A stretch of 64,000 nt of DNA from JACQFZ01 sp036381895 (GTDB lineage Bacteria > Pseudomonadota > Gammaproteobacteria > Acidiferrobacterales > Sulfurifustaceae), in the NCBI GenBank assembly GCA_036381895.1, contig DASVBY010000047.1, positions 31,947 through 95,946 on the forward strand, read 5' to 3'. The position numbers and the translations under genes are program-made. A model generated the notes under the pieces. It searched no databases, was not told where the DNA came from, and saw nothing but the letters and a program-made list of their open reading frames with translations. Position 1 is the first letter of the stretch. Every line of letters begins with the position of its first letter. Below are positions 18,115 through 29,116 of this stretch, piece by piece.

Positions 18115-19623
18115 TCACGGCCGCAGCGCAAGGAACAGCCTGCCGCCGCGGCGATTTAGCAGCAGCAGCGCACCGTCCTTCTTGGACAGCTTCGCCGCGA
18201 TGCGCCGCAAGTCCTCGACGGAACGCACCGGCTGCCGGTTGACCTCGAGAATGACGTCGCCCGGCTGCACGCCCGCCGCCGCTGCGGGGCTGTTCGGATC
18301 GACACCGGTAATGACGACGCCGCGCGTCGTCGGCGGGAGTCCGAGCTGTTGCGCGATCTCGGGGGTGAGATTGCGCGCTTCGAGCCCCGAGAGCGCCGAC
18401 TCGCCGCCGGTTTCCGCCCCCTCCGACTCTTCCGAGCCCGCCTCCGCGATGTCCTTCGGCTGCTCGGCGATCTTCACGTTGAAGACCTGACGCTTGCCGT
18501 CGCGCACGACCTCGACCTTGACCGACTTACCGACCGGGGTCTGCGCCACTATGTTGCGCAGCGCCGTCGGGCCATCGACCGGCCGGCCGTCGAAGCCGAC
18601 GATCACGTCGCCCGACTGCAGCCCGGCGTTCGCCGCGGGGCTGTCGCCGAGCACTTCGCTCACGAGCGCACCGCGCGCCTCCTTGAGCCCGAACTGTTCC
18701 GCGAGGTCGCGCGTCACCTCCTGTATCGATACCCCCAGCCATCCGCGCGTGACCTTGCCGGTCTTGATGAGGCTGTCCATCACCGTGCGCGCCATGTTGG
18801 CCGGCACCGCGAACCCGATGCCCATGTAGCCGCCGCTGCGCGAGAAGATCGCGGTATTGATGCCGACCAGCTCGCCGCGGCTGTTCACCAGCGCTCCGCC
18901 CGAGTTGCCGGGGTTGATGGCGGCGTCGGTCTGAATGAAGTCCTCGTAGTCGGCGATGCCCACGTTGGCACGGCCGACCGCGCTCACGATGCCCAAGGTA
19001 ACGGTCGAATTGAGCGCGAACGGGTTTCCGATCGCCAGCACGAACTCGCCGACCTCGAGCTGATCCGAGTCGCCCCAGGGAACGACGGGCAGGTCCTTCG
19101 CATCGATCTTGATGACCGCGAGATCGGTCTTCGGGTCGGTGCCGACGATTTTCCCGGTGAACTCGCGCTTGTCGGCGAGCAGCACGCGGATCTCGTCGGC
19201 CTTGGCGATCACGTGATTGTTCGTGATGATGTAGCCCTCCTTCGAAACGATCACGCCGCTTCCAAGGCTGTTCTCGCGGCGCTCGCGCGGAATCTGGAAG
19301 CGGCGGAAGAACTCCTCGCCGAAGAACTGGCGGAAGAACGGATCGTTCATGAACGGCGCCATCTGCTCGCCGCCGGGCGCCTTGATCACGCGTGTGGTCG
19401 AGATGTTGACCACCGCCGGCGTTACCGCCTTCACGACCGGGACGAAGTTGCCCTGTGGACCGGCCGGTTGCGCGAGCGGCGCCTGCACCGCGGGCTCGGC
19501 GCTATCGGCGACCGGAATCCAGTCGAGGCGCGAGGACAGCACGATTCCGAGCAGCACTCCGCCGAACAAGAACAGGCCTGCGACGAGGCCCACCCGAAAC
19601 GAATGACGCTCAGTTGTTCTCAT
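18115..19623 (-). CDS. Periplasmic serine protease of the DegP/DegQ family
   Basis: The 502-residue protease/chaperone has a membrane-anchoring N-terminal helix (about 11-30), a trypsin-like domain with His137, Asp167 and Ser241 (GNSGGA), and two PDZ domains, PDZ1 about 285-385 and PDZ2 about 425-495. An acidic, low-complexity linker of about 20 residues joins the PDZ domains (around 395-415). Such proteins degrade or refold misfolded envelope proteins. The uncleaved-looking N-terminal helix suggests a tethered form, like DegS or Mucin-D-type proteases, but with two PDZ domains. The ATG at 19623 follows GAGG closely; a longer frame upstream is not supported. Its start is 74 bp from the clpB stop. 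Confidence 0.92.
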   Translation of the reverse strand: MRTTERHSFRVGLVAGLFLFGGVLLGIVLSSRLDWIPVADSAEPAVQAPLAQPAGPQGNFVPVVKAVTPAVVNISTTRVIKAPGGEQMAPFMNDPFFRQFFGEEFFRRFQIPRERRENSLGSGVIVSKEGYIITNNHVIAKADEIRVLLADKREFTGKIVGTDPKTDLAVIKIDAKDLPVVPWGDSDQLEVGEFVLAIGNPFALNSTVTLGIVSAVGRANVGIADYEDFIQTDAAINPGNSGGALVNSRGELVGINTAIFSRSGGYMGIGFAVPANMARTVMDSLIKTGKVTRGWLGVSIQEVTRDLAEQFGLKEARGALVSEVLGDSPAANAGLQSGDVIVGFDGRPVDGPTALRNIVAQTPVGKSVKVEVVRDGKRQVFNVKIAEQPKDIAEAGSEESEGAETGGESALSGLEARNLTPEIAQQLGLPPTTRGVVITGVDPNSPAAAAGVQPGDVILEVNRQPVRSVEDLRRIAAKLSKKDGALLLLNRRGGRLFLALRP

Positions 19624-19696
19624 TTTCCTCAATGGCTCCTGGAGCTGGGGCGCGACAGAGACATGGATCGAGAAAACCCCGGAAAGTTTCGGGCCG

Positions 19697-22306
<2,610 letters not shown>

Positions 22307-22346
22307 GGGGCAGCTCCGGTACAGCGAATAGGGTTGGTTGCGTCCT

Positions 22347-22374
22347 TAATCGGGATACCGCGGCCCGATTTCAA
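22347..22374 (-). promoter_or_regulatory. Heat-shock (sigma-32-type) promoter of clpB
   Basis: On the minus strand TTGAAA (22374-22369) and CCCGATTA (22354-22347) are separated by 14 bp. This fits the sigma-32 pattern CTTGAAA then CCCCATnT with 13-15 bp spacing, one base off in each box. It lies about 40-70 bp upstream of the clpB start. Confidence 0.72.
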
Positions 22375-22407
22375 CCCGCTGCCGGCCGCTACCGCGCGCG
22401 ACGCCGC

Positions 22408-23103
22408 TCAGTCCGCGCAGGGCGGATCGTGCAGCGCCCGGGTCAGCTCCTCGAGACAGCGCTGCGCGCTCTTGCGCTCGCAGTGCAGCAGCGCGCGCGG
22501 GTGCAGGCGCGCCTCGCTCGGCATGAGCACCGCCGGCGCCCCCCAGCCCTGTCCGCGCACCCCCGTGATCCGGACCGGCAGGATCGGCGCGCCCGTCATG
22601 TGCGCGAGCACCACGACCCCGCGGCGGAGCGGGATCGGCGGCAGGTGATCGGGGTGGATCCGCCCCTGCGGAAAGAGCGCGACCACCTCTCCGGCTTCGA
22701 GCGCGCGCCGAGCGGCATAGAAGGCCTTGTGCGGATCGCGGCTGCGGTCGACCGGGATACAGCCGATGGCGCGGAACAGCCACTTGAACCACCAGCGTTC
22801 GTACTCTTCGCGCGCGATCATGAAGCGCAGCGGACGACGGCTCGCGGCGATGAGCAGCAGCGGATCGAGCCCCGACACGTGATTGCTGGCGACGAGCACC
22901 GGACCTTTTGCCGGCAGCTCCAGCGTCTGGCGCGGCAGGCCATGGAAACGGCGGCAGAAAATGCGGTTCAAGCCATCGAGCCGGTTGAGCCAGCGCCCGC
23001 CCCAGTCCGCCTCCTGCGCGGCTTCGCAGGCCTTGAGCGCGCGGCGCCACAGCCAGGCACCGGCAACCAGGAGCGCCGCCAAGACAAGCCAGCCGTAGCT
23101 CAC
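22408..23103 (-). CDS. plsC: 1-acyl-sn-glycerol-3-phosphate acyltransferase-like PlsC
   Basis: The 231-residue acyltransferase has the HX4D catalytic motif NHVSGLD (His75, Asp80), the middle VDRSRDP region, and FPQGRIH in place of the usual FPEGTR. The N-terminal hydrophobic helix would anchor it to the membrane. The family transfers acyl chains to lysophosphatidic acid or related acceptors. The FPQGR substitution may mark a different acceptor. Its GTG start overlaps the MFS stop by 4 nt (GTGA), so the two are translationally coupled. Confidence 0.82.
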   Translation of the reverse strand: MSYGWLVLAALLVAGAWLWRRALKACEAAQEADWGGRWLNRLDGLNRIFCRRFHGLPRQTLELPAKGPVLVASNHVSGLDPLLLIAASRRPLRFMIAREEYERWWFKWLFRAIGCIPVDRSRDPHKAFYAARRALEAGEVVALFPQGRIHPDHLPPIPLRRGVVVLAHMTGAPILPVRITGVRGQGWGAPAVLMPSEARLHPRALLHCERKSAQRCLEELTRALHDPPCAD

Positions 23104-24434
23104 GGAGCCGTCAGTGCGGCGGCGCGGCCGCGGCGCTCGTCGACGCTCGTCAGCATCAGCAGACCCGCGACGAAAAAGGCGGAAGTCCCGAGGAGCGCCA
23201 GCCGGTGGTTGCCGCCGCTCAGATAGGTGACGAGCCCGTAGCTGAGCGGTCCGACCACGGCAGCGAGCTTGCCGGCGAGCCCCCACAGGCCGAAGAACTC
23301 GGCGGCGCGTTCGGGCGGCGAGAACTGCCCCACGAGCGCGCGCCCGGCCGACTGCACCGCGCCGAGCGCGAGCCCGACCATGTTCGCGACCACCCAGAAG
23401 CCGGCGCGCGTCTCCACGAAATAGGCGCTGATCAGGGCCGCGGTCCAGATCGCGAGCGTGATCGCGAGGGTGCGCACCGACCCGAGCCGGTCCTGCAGCG
23501 ATCCGAAGCCGAACGCGCCGATAGCGGCCGCGATGTTGGCAACGAGGATGAGCACGATGTTGTCGCGCATCGTGAAACCCATTACTTCCTGCGCGTAGAC
23601 CGCGGTCAGCACCACCACCGCGTTCACGCCGCAGTAGTAGACCGCGAGCGTCGCCAGGAACCGGAACAGGTCCTTGTAGTGGCGCGCGTGCCGCAGCGTG
23701 TGCCCCACGCGCCGGAAGCCCAGCCGCAGGTAGCTCTCGCCCGGCGGGAGCGGCTGCGGGCGCGCGCGCTCGCGCAGCCAGAGGAAGGTCGGCAGCGCCG
23801 CGACCGCGAATATCGCCGCCGTGATCCACAGCGTCACCGGCACGTATTCGTTCGCGGGCCGCTCGTGCGCCCGCGCCCATTCGATGTAGCCGAGGCACGC
23901 CCCGAGCACCAGCAGCCCACCGACGTAGCCGAGCGACCAGCCGTAGCCCGAGATCCGCCCGATGTTGCGCTCGTTCGAGATCTCCGGCAGGAACGCGGCC
24001 ACGAAGTCTTCCCCGGTCGAGAACATGAATGTCGCGACGATCACGAGCGTCATCGCGAGCAGGATGTCACCGGGACCGACGAGACCGAGCATGGCCGTGA
24101 AGACCACGCAACCGATCGTGGTCGCGGCGAGAAAGCGCTTCTTGTGCGCCCCGTGGTCGGCCACGGCGCCGAGCACGGGCGCCGTGAGCAGCACGAGCGC
24201 GTTCGTAATCGCCATCGCCACGGTCCAGAGCAGCGTCGCGACGCTCTTGGTCTCCGGAGCGCCGGCGACGACGCCGACGAAGTATGCGTTGAAAACCGCG
24301 GTGAGGACGACCGTCGTATAGCCCGAGTTCGCGAAGTCGTACATCGCCCAGGCGAAAATCTCGCGACGGGCGGGCGGGCCGGCGAGCCCGGCAGGCGCAG
24401 CGGCTGAACGCACGGAGGGCGAAGCGCCGATCAT
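23100..24434 (-). CDS. MFS transporter, UMF1/Atg22-like family
   Basis: The 444-residue transporter has about 12 hydrophobic segments and the family opening WAMYDFANSGYTTVV (about residues 28-42), typical of the vacuole effluxer Atg22/UMF1 group. A large cytoplasmic loop follows TM6, with many charged residues. The substrate is unknown; fungal members export amino acids. The ATG at 24434 was chosen by family length because the Shine-Dalgarno is absent. The stop overlaps the plsC start by 4 nt. Confidence 0.85.
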   Translation of the reverse strand: MIGASPSVRSAAAPAGLAGPPARREIFAWAMYDFANSGYTTVVLTAVFNAYFVGVVAGAPETKSVATLLWTVAMAITNALVLLTAPVLGAVADHGAHKKRFLAATTIGCVVFTAMLGLVGPGDILLAMTLVIVATFMFSTGEDFVAAFLPEISNERNIGRISGYGWSLGYVGGLLVLGACLGYIEWARAHERPANEYVPVTLWITAAIFAVAALPTFLWLRERARPQPLPPGESYLRLGFRRVGHTLRHARHYKDLFRFLATLAVYYCGVNAVVVLTAVYAQEVMGFTMRDNIVLILVANIAAAIGAFGFGSLQDRLGSVRTLAITLAIWTAALISAYFVETRAGFWVVANMVGLALGAVQSAGRALVGQFSPPERAAEFFGLWGLAGKLAAVVGPLSYGLVTYLSGGNHRLALLGTSAFFVAGLLMLTSVDERRGRAAALTAP

Positions 24435-24680
24435 GTACAAGGACGCGCCGCGGCTGTCGGCCCGCGCGCCGGACCGATCGGTGAAGGGGCGCGTCCGTCG
24501 GGTGCCGGATCGCTCAATGTGCGGACGCGCGCTGGCATCGGTTCCTGTAATCGCTTCGGCCGGGGCGGAGGATAACCGGAGCCGGCGCGCTGTCAACACC
24601 GCCTGCCTGCTCCGCGGCTCGGCTCCAGACCTGTATCCTAGTAGCATTAGCGCAAGCCGCCATTCCGCCGAGCAAGTCGA

Positions 24681-25526
24681 ATGCCTCCCGCACACGCCGT
24701 CAGTTCGTCCTACATCGCAGAAACCGTGCGCCGAGCGCTCGCGGAGGACATCGGCCCGGGCGATCTGACCGCCGGCCTCATCCCGGAAACCGCGCACGCC
24801 CGGGCGCGGCTGATCACCCGGGAAAAGGCGATCCTCTGCGGCACCGCCTGGTTCGACGAAGTCTTCCGCCAGCTCGATGCGCGCATTCGGATCGCCTGGG
24901 AAGCGGCCGACGGCGACGCCGTTCGGCCGAATCAGTTGCTCTGCCGGCTCGAGGGGCCCGCGCGCCCGATCCTGACCGGCGAGCGCAGCGCGCTCAACTT
25001 CCTGCAACTGCTCTCGGGCACCGCGACCGCCGCGCGCCGCTACGTCGAGGCCGTTGCCGGCACCGGCGCCGTGATCCTCGACACGCGCAAGACGCTCCCC
25101 GGGCTGCGCCTGGCGCAGAAGTACGCGGTGCGCTGCGGCGGCGCCGAAAACCACCGGATCGGGCTCTACGACGGCATCCTTATTAAGGAGAACCACATCG
25201 CAGCGGCGGGCTCGATCGCCGCGGCGGTGCGCGCCGCGCGCGCCCGGGCGCCGGCCGGGGTGTTCATCGAAGTCGAGGTGGAGAATCTTGCGCAGCTGCG
25301 CGAAGCGCTCGCGGCCGGAGCCGAGCGCGTTCTCCTCGACAACTTCGCGCCGGAGGACATTCGGGCGGCGGTGCAGGAGGCGCGCGGACGCGCGAAGCTC
25401 GAAGTGTCGGGCGGCGTGACGCTCGCGACGATCCGCGCCCTCGCCGAGAACGGCGTCGATTACATCTCGATCGGCGACATCACCAAGAACGTGCGCGCAG
25501 TGGACTTGTCGCTGCGGTTTGGCTGA
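24681..25526 (+). CDS. nadC: Nicotinate-nucleotide pyrophosphorylase NadC
   Basis: NadC converts quinolinate and phosphoribosyl pyrophosphate to nicotinate mononucleotide, the entry into NAD synthesis. The 281-residue protein shows EDIGPGDLT (22-30), ERSALNFLQ (101-109), DTRKTLPG (134-141), CGGAENHR (152-159) and IKENH (168-172), all PRPP or quinolinate contacts. Length and motif order are normal. The 247 bp upstream separate it from the divergent MFS gene and presumably hold its promoter. The gene is isolated from nadA and nadB in this window. Confidence 0.96.
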   Translation: MPPAHAVSSSYIAETVRRALAEDIGPGDLTAGLIPETAHARARLITREKAILCGTAWFDEVFRQLDARIRIAWEAADGDAVRPNQLLCRLEGPARPILTGERSALNFLQLLSGTATAARRYVEAVAGTGAVILDTRKTLPGLRLAQKYAVRCGGAENHRIGLYDGILIKENHIAAAGSIAAAVRAARARAPAGVFIEVEVENLAQLREALAAGAERVLLDNFAPEDIRAAVQEARGRAKLEVSGGVTLATIRALAENGVDYISIGDITKNVRAVDLSLRFG

Positions 25527-25672
25527 AAGGGAACCGGGAGCCATCGCGATTGGGCGGTGGCGGGAACCGCGCTGCTTCGGTTGCCCGCGTTATCGTCCGC
25601 ACGCCTCCGGCGGTCCACCGCCACCCGGATTGCGATCAACGGCGTCTTCCCCCGCCCGCCGCGCCGCCTCGC

Positions 25673-26530
25673 TCAATCGTGCGTTGACGCCCCGGGGCAG
25701 GCGTGGCGCGAGAGCCACGCGACGAGGCGATCGCGCATGGGTGCGGTGCGAAACGCCTGGATATGCCCGCCGGGCACGCGCCAGAGCTCCTTCGGCTCGC
25801 GCGCAGCTTCGTACAGCCGCTCGGCGTGCGCGATCGGGACGATGTCGTCTTCCTCGCCGTGCACGAGCAGCAGCGGGATCGGCGCAATGCGCGCTACCGC
25901 GGCGAGCGGGCTGTAGGCATCGGAGAGCGTCAGGCGCGGCAGCCACTGGAACGGCCACGTGAGCCAGAAACCGGCGAGCTTCTCCTGCGCGATCGCGCGC
26001 GGGCTGGCGAAGGCGCTCTCGACCACGAGCGCGCGAATATCGCCGCGGTAGCTCGAATGCGCAACGTAGTGGATCGCGGCGGCGCCCCCGAGGCTCTGCC
26101 CGAAGACGACGATCGGTGCCGCTCGGTCGCGGCGCCCGCGCAGGTAGCGCACGGCGGCATCGATGTCCTGCTGAATGCCGCGAAACGACGGCGAGCCGCG
26201 CGACGCCCCGTAGCCGCGGTAGTCGAGCATCAGCACGTCGAAGCCGCGCGCCGGCAGCCAGTAGACGCTCGCGATGTGCGTGCTCACGTTCTCGGCATTG
26301 CCGTGGAGGAACAGCACGCGCGCGCAGGCGCGGCCGGCGGCCGGAAGGTACCAGGCGTGCAGCCGCACCCCGTCGCCGGCTTCGAACGCCACGTCCTCGT
26401 ACGCGAGCCCGATGTCGCGCGGCGTGCGCACGTGCTCGGACGAGGGATAGAAGAACAAGCCGGCGCAGCCGGCGAGCGCGAGCGCGAGAACGGCGGCGCC
26501 GGAACGGCGGATCAGAAATAGTAGTGCCAC
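25673..26530 (-). CDS. Alpha/beta hydrolase lipoprotein
   Basis: The 285-residue protein has a lipoprotein signal ending LAGC (Cys22) and a serine-aminopeptidase S33/ABHD-like hydrolase domain. The oxyanion region LFLHGNAEN (73-81), MLDYRGYG (101-108), nucleophile FGQSLGG with Ser146, and a late Asp in HGEEDDIVP and His in VPGGHIQ complete a triad. The substrate is unknown. The GTG start at 26530 overlaps the upstream DUF4105 gene by 19 nt, indicating coupling. It should be tethered in the envelope. The DNA downstream is convergent with nadC. Confidence 0.85.
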   Translation of the reverse strand: MALLFLIRRSGAAVLALALAGCAGLFFYPSSEHVRTPRDIGLAYEDVAFEAGDGVRLHAWYLPAAGRACARVLFLHGNAENVSTHIASVYWLPARGFDVLMLDYRGYGASRGSPSFRGIQQDIDAAVRYLRGRRDRAAPIVVFGQSLGGAAAIHYVAHSSYRGDIRALVVESAFASPRAIAQEKLAGFWLTWPFQWLPRLTLSDAYSPLAAVARIAPIPLLLVHGEEDDIVPIAHAERLYEAAREPKELWRVPGGHIQAFRTAPMRDRLVAWLSRHACPGASTHD

Positions 26531-28410
26531 GCGAGCAGCACCTCGCGCGTCGTCCGTGACGCCTCGCGCCGCCGTACGACATCGAGCCGCAGCGCCGTGT
26601 CCGGCCCGAGACGCAGGCGCTGGCGCAGCGTCAGTTCGGTGGCGGAGTGCACGTCGCCGGCCGCGTAGCGCCGCGCCCGGCCCGCGAGCTCCGCGCGCCA
26701 GCGCGCCGAAAGGTCGACGAGCGCGCCAGCGGCGACACCGGCACCGAGCGCGTAGTCGTTCTCGAGATAGCCGCTCGCCTCGAGCGCCGCCTCGGCGAGC
26801 CCGTATACGAGCCATTGGGATGCCGGTTCCCAGGCGAGTCCTGCCCCACCCTCGGCGCGAAACACGAGCGGCTCCGCCCCGCTCGCGAGCGTCTTGCGGG
26901 CGAAGCCGACGCCGACGCGCCACGAGACGGGCTTGAGCAGCTGGTCGCGCGGCGACAGCGACGTGATGCTGACGAGATCGAGCTGCTGCAGCCGCAGCGC
27001 GTCGTCGCGCGCATGGTGCCGCAGCCGCAGCGCGAAGAACTCGATGCCGGCACCGCGGTTGTACCCCTCTTCCGGATCGAGCAGATCGTGATACGCCGGC
27101 CGCAGCTGCAGCTCCTGGAACGTCTCGCCGCGTGCGCGCCCGATCCCGAATCCGGCGCGTGCCGAGCGGTGGCCCTGATCGGGACGCACCGCCGGCGCCG
27201 GCGGCGGCGATTCGTCGCCGACGGCGAGCCGGCTGCGCGCGAGCAGCAGCTCGCGCAGCCGCGCGGCGGCGGCGCTGTTGTCCGCAACGCGCCCGCGCAG
27301 ACGCTCGTACTCGAGGTACTCGAACGCGAGCTCGAGTACCCGTGCGCGCTCGACCTCCGGGAGCTCCGTGATCGGCCCCTGGTCGAGCGGCGTGCGGCTG
27401 CGCGCCAGCTGCTGCGCCAGCGCGACCTGCGCGGCGTCGAGGCGCGCCGCCCGGTGCCGCAGGATCGTGCTCCGCGCCGGGCGGTAGGTCGCGCGGCGCA
27501 GCAGTCCGGGTTCTTCGGTGACCGCGCGTACGGTATCGGCCGGGACCACCCAGAGCGGAAATCGCGCCGCCAACCGGAGCTCCGGGCGCGCGACGTCGAA
27601 CAGCGACAGCAGGTGGTAGGAGCAGTTCTCGTCGAAGAAGTAGTAGTCGAAGCGGACCGGACCGAGCTCCCAGACGTGCATCAGGATGCGCTCGATCTCC
27701 TCCCCGGTGAAATCGAGCTCGTATTCCCAGATGTCGCGGTTCTCGAGGTCGTTGTACTCGGTGACCTTGGCGTAGTACGGCGAGATCGAGAACAGCCCCG
27801 GATAGCCGCCGAAGATGCCCTTCACCGCGAACACCAGCCCGCTGGTCTCGTTCGTCGCCGCCGCGTAGTTGATCGCGTACGCGAGCAGGCGCGTGCGCTC
27901 GTCCTGGTCGCGCGCGTCCACGCGCAGCAGCGTGTGCCCGTAGAGCGACGCGGGGTTGTTGAGATAAGCGGCGGGAAAGACGAGCGTCAGCGCCTGCGGA
28001 TTGAGCGCCGCGCGCCAGGCGCGGTAGCGCGCGCACGGCTGCTCCGGGAGGCGCGCCGGATCGAAGCCGAGCTCCTGCTTGAGCCAGTGATAGCGGGCGA
28101 TGAAGCGGCATTGCGGATTCTGCCGCTCCGGCGTCTCGACCACCGTCGAGAAGAACGCCGCGAGCGTCGCCTCGAGCTCGCCCGCGGGGTTGGTCTTGCC
28201 GTCGGGTGCGTTGAAGAACTCCGGGTCGTCGGCGTGGCTCTCGACCCCGGGGAACAGCACGTTCGGCCGGTAGTGCAGCAGTGCGTGCCACTGCGGCGCG
28301 TCCGCCAGGCGCTTCGCGCGCGCCGCTGCGATCAGCTCGTTGAGATAGTCGTTCGCTTCCGCCGCGAGCGGCAGCCCGAAGAGCAGCAGGCACAACAGCG
28401 CACGCGTCAT
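26512..28410 (-). CDS. DUF4105 (Lnb N-terminal periplasmic) protein
   Basis: The 632-residue exported protein has an N-terminal signal peptide (about 1-18, ending LAAEA), a DUF4105 domain around 135-275 with the motifs NNPASLYGHTLLR and DYYFFDENCSYH, and a C-terminal half of alternating strands that looks like a beta-barrel. The domain contains the putative Cys/His catalytic residues of the Lnb-like family, which is otherwise linked to lacto-N-biosidase chaperones, but the enzymatic role here is unproven. The ATG at 28410 was chosen over a GTG eight codons upstream because the signal peptide fits better. A terminator lies 29-60 bp upstream of this start. Confidence 0.82.
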   Translation of the reverse strand: MTRALLCLLLFGLPLAAEANDYLNELIAAARAKRLADAPQWHALLHYRPNVLFPGVESHADDPEFFNAPDGKTNPAGELEATLAAFFSTVVETPERQNPQCRFIARYHWLKQELGFDPARLPEQPCARYRAWRAALNPQALTLVFPAAYLNNPASLYGHTLLRVDARDQDERTRLLAYAINYAAATNETSGLVFAVKGIFGGYPGLFSISPYYAKVTEYNDLENRDIWEYELDFTGEEIERILMHVWELGPVRFDYYFFDENCSYHLLSLFDVARPELRLAARFPLWVVPADTVRAVTEEPGLLRRATYRPARSTILRHRAARLDAAQVALAQQLARSRTPLDQGPITELPEVERARVLELAFEYLEYERLRGRVADNSAAAARLRELLLARSRLAVGDESPPPAPAVRPDQGHRSARAGFGIGRARGETFQELQLRPAYHDLLDPEEGYNRGAGIEFFALRLRHHARDDALRLQQLDLVSITSLSPRDQLLKPVSWRVGVGFARKTLASGAEPLVFRAEGGAGLAWEPASQWLVYGLAEAALEASGYLENDYALGAGVAAGALVDLSARWRAELAGRARRYAAGDVHSATELTLRQRLRLGPDTALRLDVVRRREASRTTREVLLAWHYYF

Positions 28411-28438
28411 GAAGCGATAGTGCAAGAACCGCACGCTG

Positions 28439-28470
28439 AAAAAAAGACACCCGGCGAGGCGCCGGGTGTC
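28439..28470 (-). terminator. Rho-independent terminator after the DUF3015 gene
   Basis: On the minus strand a perfect 11-bp stem (GACACCCGGCG, 28470-28460, pairing with 28456-28446) with a 3-nt loop is followed by seven consecutive T residues (28445-28439). It stands 18 bp past the DUF3015 stop codon, and separates that gene from the DUF4105 gene. Confidence 0.93.
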
Positions 28471-28488
28471 CGGACGGAACAGCGTCGC

Positions 28489-28986
28489 TCAGATGTTGGC
28501 CGAATAGATCGAGAGCGTCTCGCTCTCCGCCAGCACCTGCTTCAGGCCGGCGACGATCTCTTCGGTCGAGGCGTGCTCGGACGCGAAGATGCGGCCGAAG
28601 TTCTCTTTGGTCGTCGTGGAGAACGCCGCTTTGTGCTCGGGGCGGACGCCGACGAGCGCGGCGAGCGAGTCGAGCGCCTCGCCCTCGCCGACCGACATGT
28701 CGCGGGCGAGCTTCTCCTTGTTGCCGTCGATGAACATCGCGGTCTTCCAGTTCGACCTGACCACGCCGTCCTGCGTGCAGCCGGACGTACCCGAGGAAAT
28801 GCCGAATGTCTGGTTGCCCGAGGTGCCGTTGGTCGTCGCCGCGAGCACCTGCGGCGCCACACCACGCTGGCCTTCGAACACCTTGCTGCCCCAACCGCAG
28901 CTGCCCACGTTGTTCTCGCCCGCCGCCATACCGGCGACCGGGAACAGGCCAACGAGAGCAACCGCCAGAAGCTTCTTATTACGCAT
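28489..28986 (-). CDS. DUF3015 family exported protein
   Basis: The 165-residue protein has a signal peptide (about 1-21, ending GMAAG) and the DUF3015 motif GSCGWGSKVFEGQRG, with two conserved cysteines, C30 in that motif and another in SGTSGCTQDG, likely to form a disulfide. The function is unknown. The ATG at 28986 follows GGAG with 8-nt spacing. A good sigma-70-type promoter lies 54-81 bp upstream and a strong terminator just downstream, so it is a single-gene unit beside the DUF4105 gene. Confidence 0.85.
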   Translation of the reverse strand: MRNKKLLAVALVGLFPVAGMAAGENNVGSCGWGSKVFEGQRGVAPQVLAATTNGTSGNQTFGISSGTSGCTQDGVVRSNWKTAMFIDGNKEKLARDMSVGEGEALDSLAALVGVRPEHKAAFSTTTKENFGRIFASEHASTEEIVAGLKQVLAESETLSIYSANI

Positions 28987-29039
28987 TCGCGTTTCTCCAT
29001 TCAGTTGGACGGTGTGGTCGAGTTGCGAACCACACAATC

Positions 29040-29067
29040 TGTATAGGTGATGCGGGAAAGCCGTCAA
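29040..29067 (-). promoter_or_regulatory. Promoter of the DUF3015 gene
   Basis: On the minus strand TTGACG (29067-29062) and TATACA (29045-29040) are 16 bp apart, matching sigma-70 hexamers at 5 and 4 of 6 bases. It ends 54 bp before the DUF3015 ATG. Confidence 0.6.
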
Positions 29068-29116
29068 GGAACGTCCCCAAGGGCCGCCCGCGTCGAGATC
29101 CGGCGGCGAAAGCCGG

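Noticed and set aside
25527..25672. Inverted repeat GGTGGCGG/CCGCCACC between nadC and the convergent lipoprotein gene
   Set aside because: The arms are only 8 bp and about 60 bp apart, so it is not a convincing terminator.
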